From positions 62,001 to 126,000 of the forward strand of contig CAMYJT010000011.1 of assembly GCA_947258785.1 (NCBI GenBank): a stretch of 64,000 nt of DNA, in the 5' to 3' direction. The stretch is from an uncultured Gammaproteobacteria bacterium. GTDB lineage: Bacteria; Pseudomonadota; Gammaproteobacteria; Arenicellales; JAANXG01. Made by a program: the position numbers and the translations under genes. Positions 62,056 through 64,000 of the stretch are shown piece by piece. The stretch's first letter is position 1; every line of letters begins with the position of its first letter. Under the pieces are notes generated by a model. That model was not told where the DNA came from and ran no database searches. It was given only the letters and a program-made list of their open reading frames with translations.

Positions 62056-63747
62056 ATGCACTTAATTGATCCTAACAGCACAGATTTCGACAGGATCCGC
62101 CGCGAGTTTCGTTGGCGCGTGCCCGCCCGGTACAACATCGCCCGGGAGGTCTGCGCCAAACACGACCGGTTCGCCGGGCGGCCCGCCATGTTCTACGAGA
62201 ACGCCGATGGTGCGACCCGGATCTACACATTTGGAGACATTCAGGCGCTGTCCAACCGGCTCGCCAACGGACTCGCACAACTTGGGCTCGGGCGGGGCGA
62301 TCGGGTCGGTGTCGTACTGCCGCAGCGGGTCGAGACCGCACTCGCCCATGTCGCTCTGTACAAGCTGGGTGCGGTGGCACTGCCTTTATCAGTGTTATTC
62401 GGCCCCGACGCAATCGAATATCGGCTGCAGGACAGCGGGGCCAAGGCGGTGATCACGTTTGGCCGGCACGTGGCGATGATTGGAGCGATACGCGAGCGGC
62501 TGCCGTCGCTGGAAACGGTGGTCAGCTGCGACGGCGAATGTGGCGACGCCGATTTCTGGGGCCTCGTCGAGGGCGGCGCCGACCAGCGCAGGCTTGCGGA
62601 CACCGCGGCGGACGATCCCGCCTTGCTGATCTACACCTCGGGAACCACCGGTCCACCCAAAGGCGCGCTGGTTGCGCATCGTTCGCTGATCGGTAACCTG
62701 CCCGGCTTTGAGTTGTCGCAGAATTTCTTTCCCACCGACGCAGACGTGTTCTGGACGCCTGCGGATTGGGCCTGGACCGGCGGGCTCCTCGATGGGTTGT
62801 TGCCTGCGTGGGTGTACGGTCGGCCGGTCGTGGCCTTCGAGGGCGGCAAGTTCGATCCGGAGCGTGCCTGTCATCTGATGGAGAAATACCGGATCACCAA
62901 CGCCTTCATCCCGCCCACGGCGCTCAAGCTGATCCGTCAGGTGCCCAAGTTGGACCGCTATGATTTTCGGCTCCGCGCAGTCATGTCGGCGGGGGAGACC
63001 GTGGGCGGGGAGTTGTACGAGTGGGGCCGGCGCGCACTCAAGCTCGCGATCAACGAGATGTGGGGCCAGACCGAGTTCAATTATCTGGTCGGCAACTGTA
63101 CCGCCATCATGGACGCCAAACCCGGCTCGATGGGCAAACCTTATCCGGGCCATGACGTGGACGCCATCGACGATGAGGGTCATACCGTGCCGGTGGGGAG
63201 CGAGGGTGAACTGGCCGCGCGTGTCGGTGACCCGGTGATGTTTCTCGGCTATTGGAACAACGAGTCGGCGACCCGGGAGAAGATCGTCAACGGATGGTTC
63301 CGGACCGGGGACGTCGGTTACCGGGACGAAGACGGCTACATCTGGTTTGTCGGCCGCCGTGACGACGTCATCTCCAGCGCCGGTCACCGCGTGGGCCCGG
63401 GTGAAATCGAAGACTGTCTGCTCAAGCACCCGGCGGTGGCCCAGGCGGCGATCATCGGCAGTCCGGACTCACTGCGCGGCAGCATCATCAAGGCTTATAT
63501 CGTGTTGGCGGAGGGTCACACGCCCAGTGACGCGCTGAAGACCGAGATCCAATTGTCGGTCAAGACCCAGCTGGCGGCCCACGAATACCCCCGCGCCATC
63601 GACTTCATTGGCGAGCTGCCGATGACGACCACCGGCAAGATCCGTCGCACCGAGCTGCGTCGACTGGACCAGGGCGATCGGGAAACGGGCTCGGACCATG
63701 CCTCCACCGGGGCCGGGGACCACCATGCCCCGAACCTGACCGACTGA
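62056..63747 (+). CDS. Acyl-CoA synthetase (medium-chain/ACSM type)
   Basis: A 563-residue ANL ligase. LLIYTSGTTGPPKGALVAH binds AMP, DVFWTPADWAWTGGLLDGLL is typical of the medium-chain/ACSM group, GQTEFNYLVGNC is the A5 motif, GWFRTGDVGYRDEDGYIWF is A7, GRRDDVISSAGHRVGPGEIE is A8, and the A10 lysine is in LPMTTTGKIRRTEL. ATG 62056 after GGAGGGCGGC is used. It would activate short or medium fatty acids and probably works with the divergent crotonase. Confidence 0.9.
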   Translation: MHLIDPNSTDFDRIRREFRWRVPARYNIAREVCAKHDRFAGRPAMFYENADGATRIYTFGDIQALSNRLANGLAQLGLGRGDRVGVVLPQRVETALAHVALYKLGAVALPLSVLFGPDAIEYRLQDSGAKAVITFGRHVAMIGAIRERLPSLETVVSCDGECGDADFWGLVEGGADQRRLADTAADDPALLIYTSGTTGPPKGALVAHRSLIGNLPGFELSQNFFPTDADVFWTPADWAWTGGLLDGLLPAWVYGRPVVAFEGGKFDPERACHLMEKYRITNAFIPPTALKLIRQVPKLDRYDFRLRAVMSAGETVGGELYEWGRRALKLAINEMWGQTEFNYLVGNCTAIMDAKPGSMGKPYPGHDVDAIDDEGHTVPVGSEGELAARVGDPVMFLGYWNNESATREKIVNGWFRTGDVGYRDEDGYIWFVGRRDDVISSAGHRVGPGEIEDCLLKHPAVAQAAIIGSPDSLRGSIIKAYIVLAEGHTPSDALKTEIQLSVKTQLAAHEYPRAIDFIGELPMTTTGKIRRTELRRLDQGDRETGSDHASTGAGDHHAPNLTD

Positions 63748-63836
63748 ACGGTGTGCTGATCCCGCAAAGGACCGGGATTCGGGTGGGTACGTCGCTGACC
63801 GGGTTTCGTGAAAGAGACGTGGATGCGGCGTCAGGG

Positions 63837-64000
63837 TTACAGGGCTGATACGTCGGCGAAGATCAGATACTCTCGGACCCGCTCGCCGTCGAATTTAAAC
63901 ACATTGGCAAAGGGGACCGACAGCTCGGTGGCGTCGTGGCGTGTGTAGGTCGCGGTGCCGTGACAGATTACCGCGTCTTCCAGCCACCAGACATCATAGA
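63837..64000 (-). CDS. NTF2/SnoaL-like protein, C-terminal part (continues beyond window)
   Basis: The minus strand is open from the window edge to a TAA at 63837-63839. The visible 53 residues run through WWLEDAVICHGTATYTRHDA, SVPFANVFKFDGERVREY and LIFADVSAL. Beta-strand pairs ending in 'G.R..EY..F.D.S.L' are typical of the NTF2-like/SnoaL fold (isomerases, cyclases or plain binding proteins). The N-terminus lies outside the window. Confidence 0.6.
   Translation of the reverse strand, partial: YDVWWLEDAVICHGTATYTRHDATELSVPFANVFKFDGERVREYLIFADVSAL

Noticed and set aside
1-64000. CRISPR arrays, tRNA, rRNA, transposases and phage genes
   Set aside because: Looked for direct repeats with spacers, tRNA-like T-arms and integrase or transposase motifs; none was found.

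Overview
The window reads as a chromosome segment of a GC-rich gammaproteobacterium, probably a Chromatiales/Ectothiorhodospiraceae-like respiratory bacterium. The evidence is the family mix: ETF-quinone oxidoreductase, 3-hydroxybutyrate dehydrogenase, Tat-exported molybdoenzymes with many c-type cytochromes, sigma-54 control and a full glycogen pathway. This placement is an inference from gene content; there is no rRNA or tRNA in the window.

1-9.5 kb: lipid and carbon housekeeping. It holds two short-chain dehydrogenases, a universal stress protein, a LysR regulator, an alpha/beta hydrolase, O-acetylhomoserine sulfhydrylase, ETF-QO, a hotdog thioesterase, a third SDR and a small one-haem lipoprotein-like cytochrome.

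9.5-28.8 kb: the most interesting region, a respiratory island read almost wholly on the minus strand. From its 3' end it holds a periplasmic PhnD-like sensor, a histidine kinase and a sigma-54 response regulator (an XSR set like AioXSR/ArxXSR). Next come a GNAT protein, a TorD-like chaperone, a first molybdopterin catalytic subunit with a four-cluster FeS partner, and a free-standing periplasmic protein built from two copies of a chemoreceptor-like sensor domain. Upstream are a second paralogous molybdopterin subunit, an NrfD/PsrC membrane subunit, a second FeS subunit, a tetrahaem cytochrome, and an ethylbenzene-dehydrogenase-type haem subunit that is frameshifted by a 7-bp duplication. Last are a dihaem cytochrome and a small membrane protein. 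Three promoter regions (18.3, 26.15 and 28.04 kb) each carry a -24/-12 sigma-54 promoter and a pair of GTTAC-N6-GTAAC palindromes 42-44 bp apart. I read this as one regulon driven by the XSR activator. The substrate is unknown; an oxyanion such as arsenite/arsenate, antimony, selenium or a sulfur species is the natural guess. A decayed copy of the sensor-domain protein lies just outside the third promoter.

28.9-45 kb: mixed genes. These include a nitrate-reductase-associated-like protein, a histone-deacetylase-family amidohydrolase, an N-truncated MauG/peroxidase-like cytochrome, a TauE/SafE permease, and a threonine dehydratase-like enzyme. They are followed by a compact isoprenoid-looking operon (CrtC/AttH-lipocalin fused to a polyprenyl synthase, an ABC ATPase, an FtsX permease and a lycopene-cyclase-like membrane protein). 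The rest are CysZ, YceI, cytochrome b561, DUF3750, DUF2889, an acyl-CoA synthetase and a MaoC hydratase.

45.3-60.9 kb: glycogen and sugar-phosphate cluster with glucokinase, alpha-glucan phosphorylase, MalQ, a GlgC-GH57 fusion, GlgB, GlgA, a P-loop kinase, a sucrose-phosphate-synthase-like glycosyltransferase and a second, normal GlgC.

60.9-64 kb: enoyl-CoA hydratase, an acyl-CoA synthetase and the cut end of an NTF2-like protein. Two full copies and two loose ends of a MITE-like repeat (ATATTGCACCAAGG ends) are scattered through the window. No CRISPR array, tRNA, rRNA, prophage or transposase was seen.
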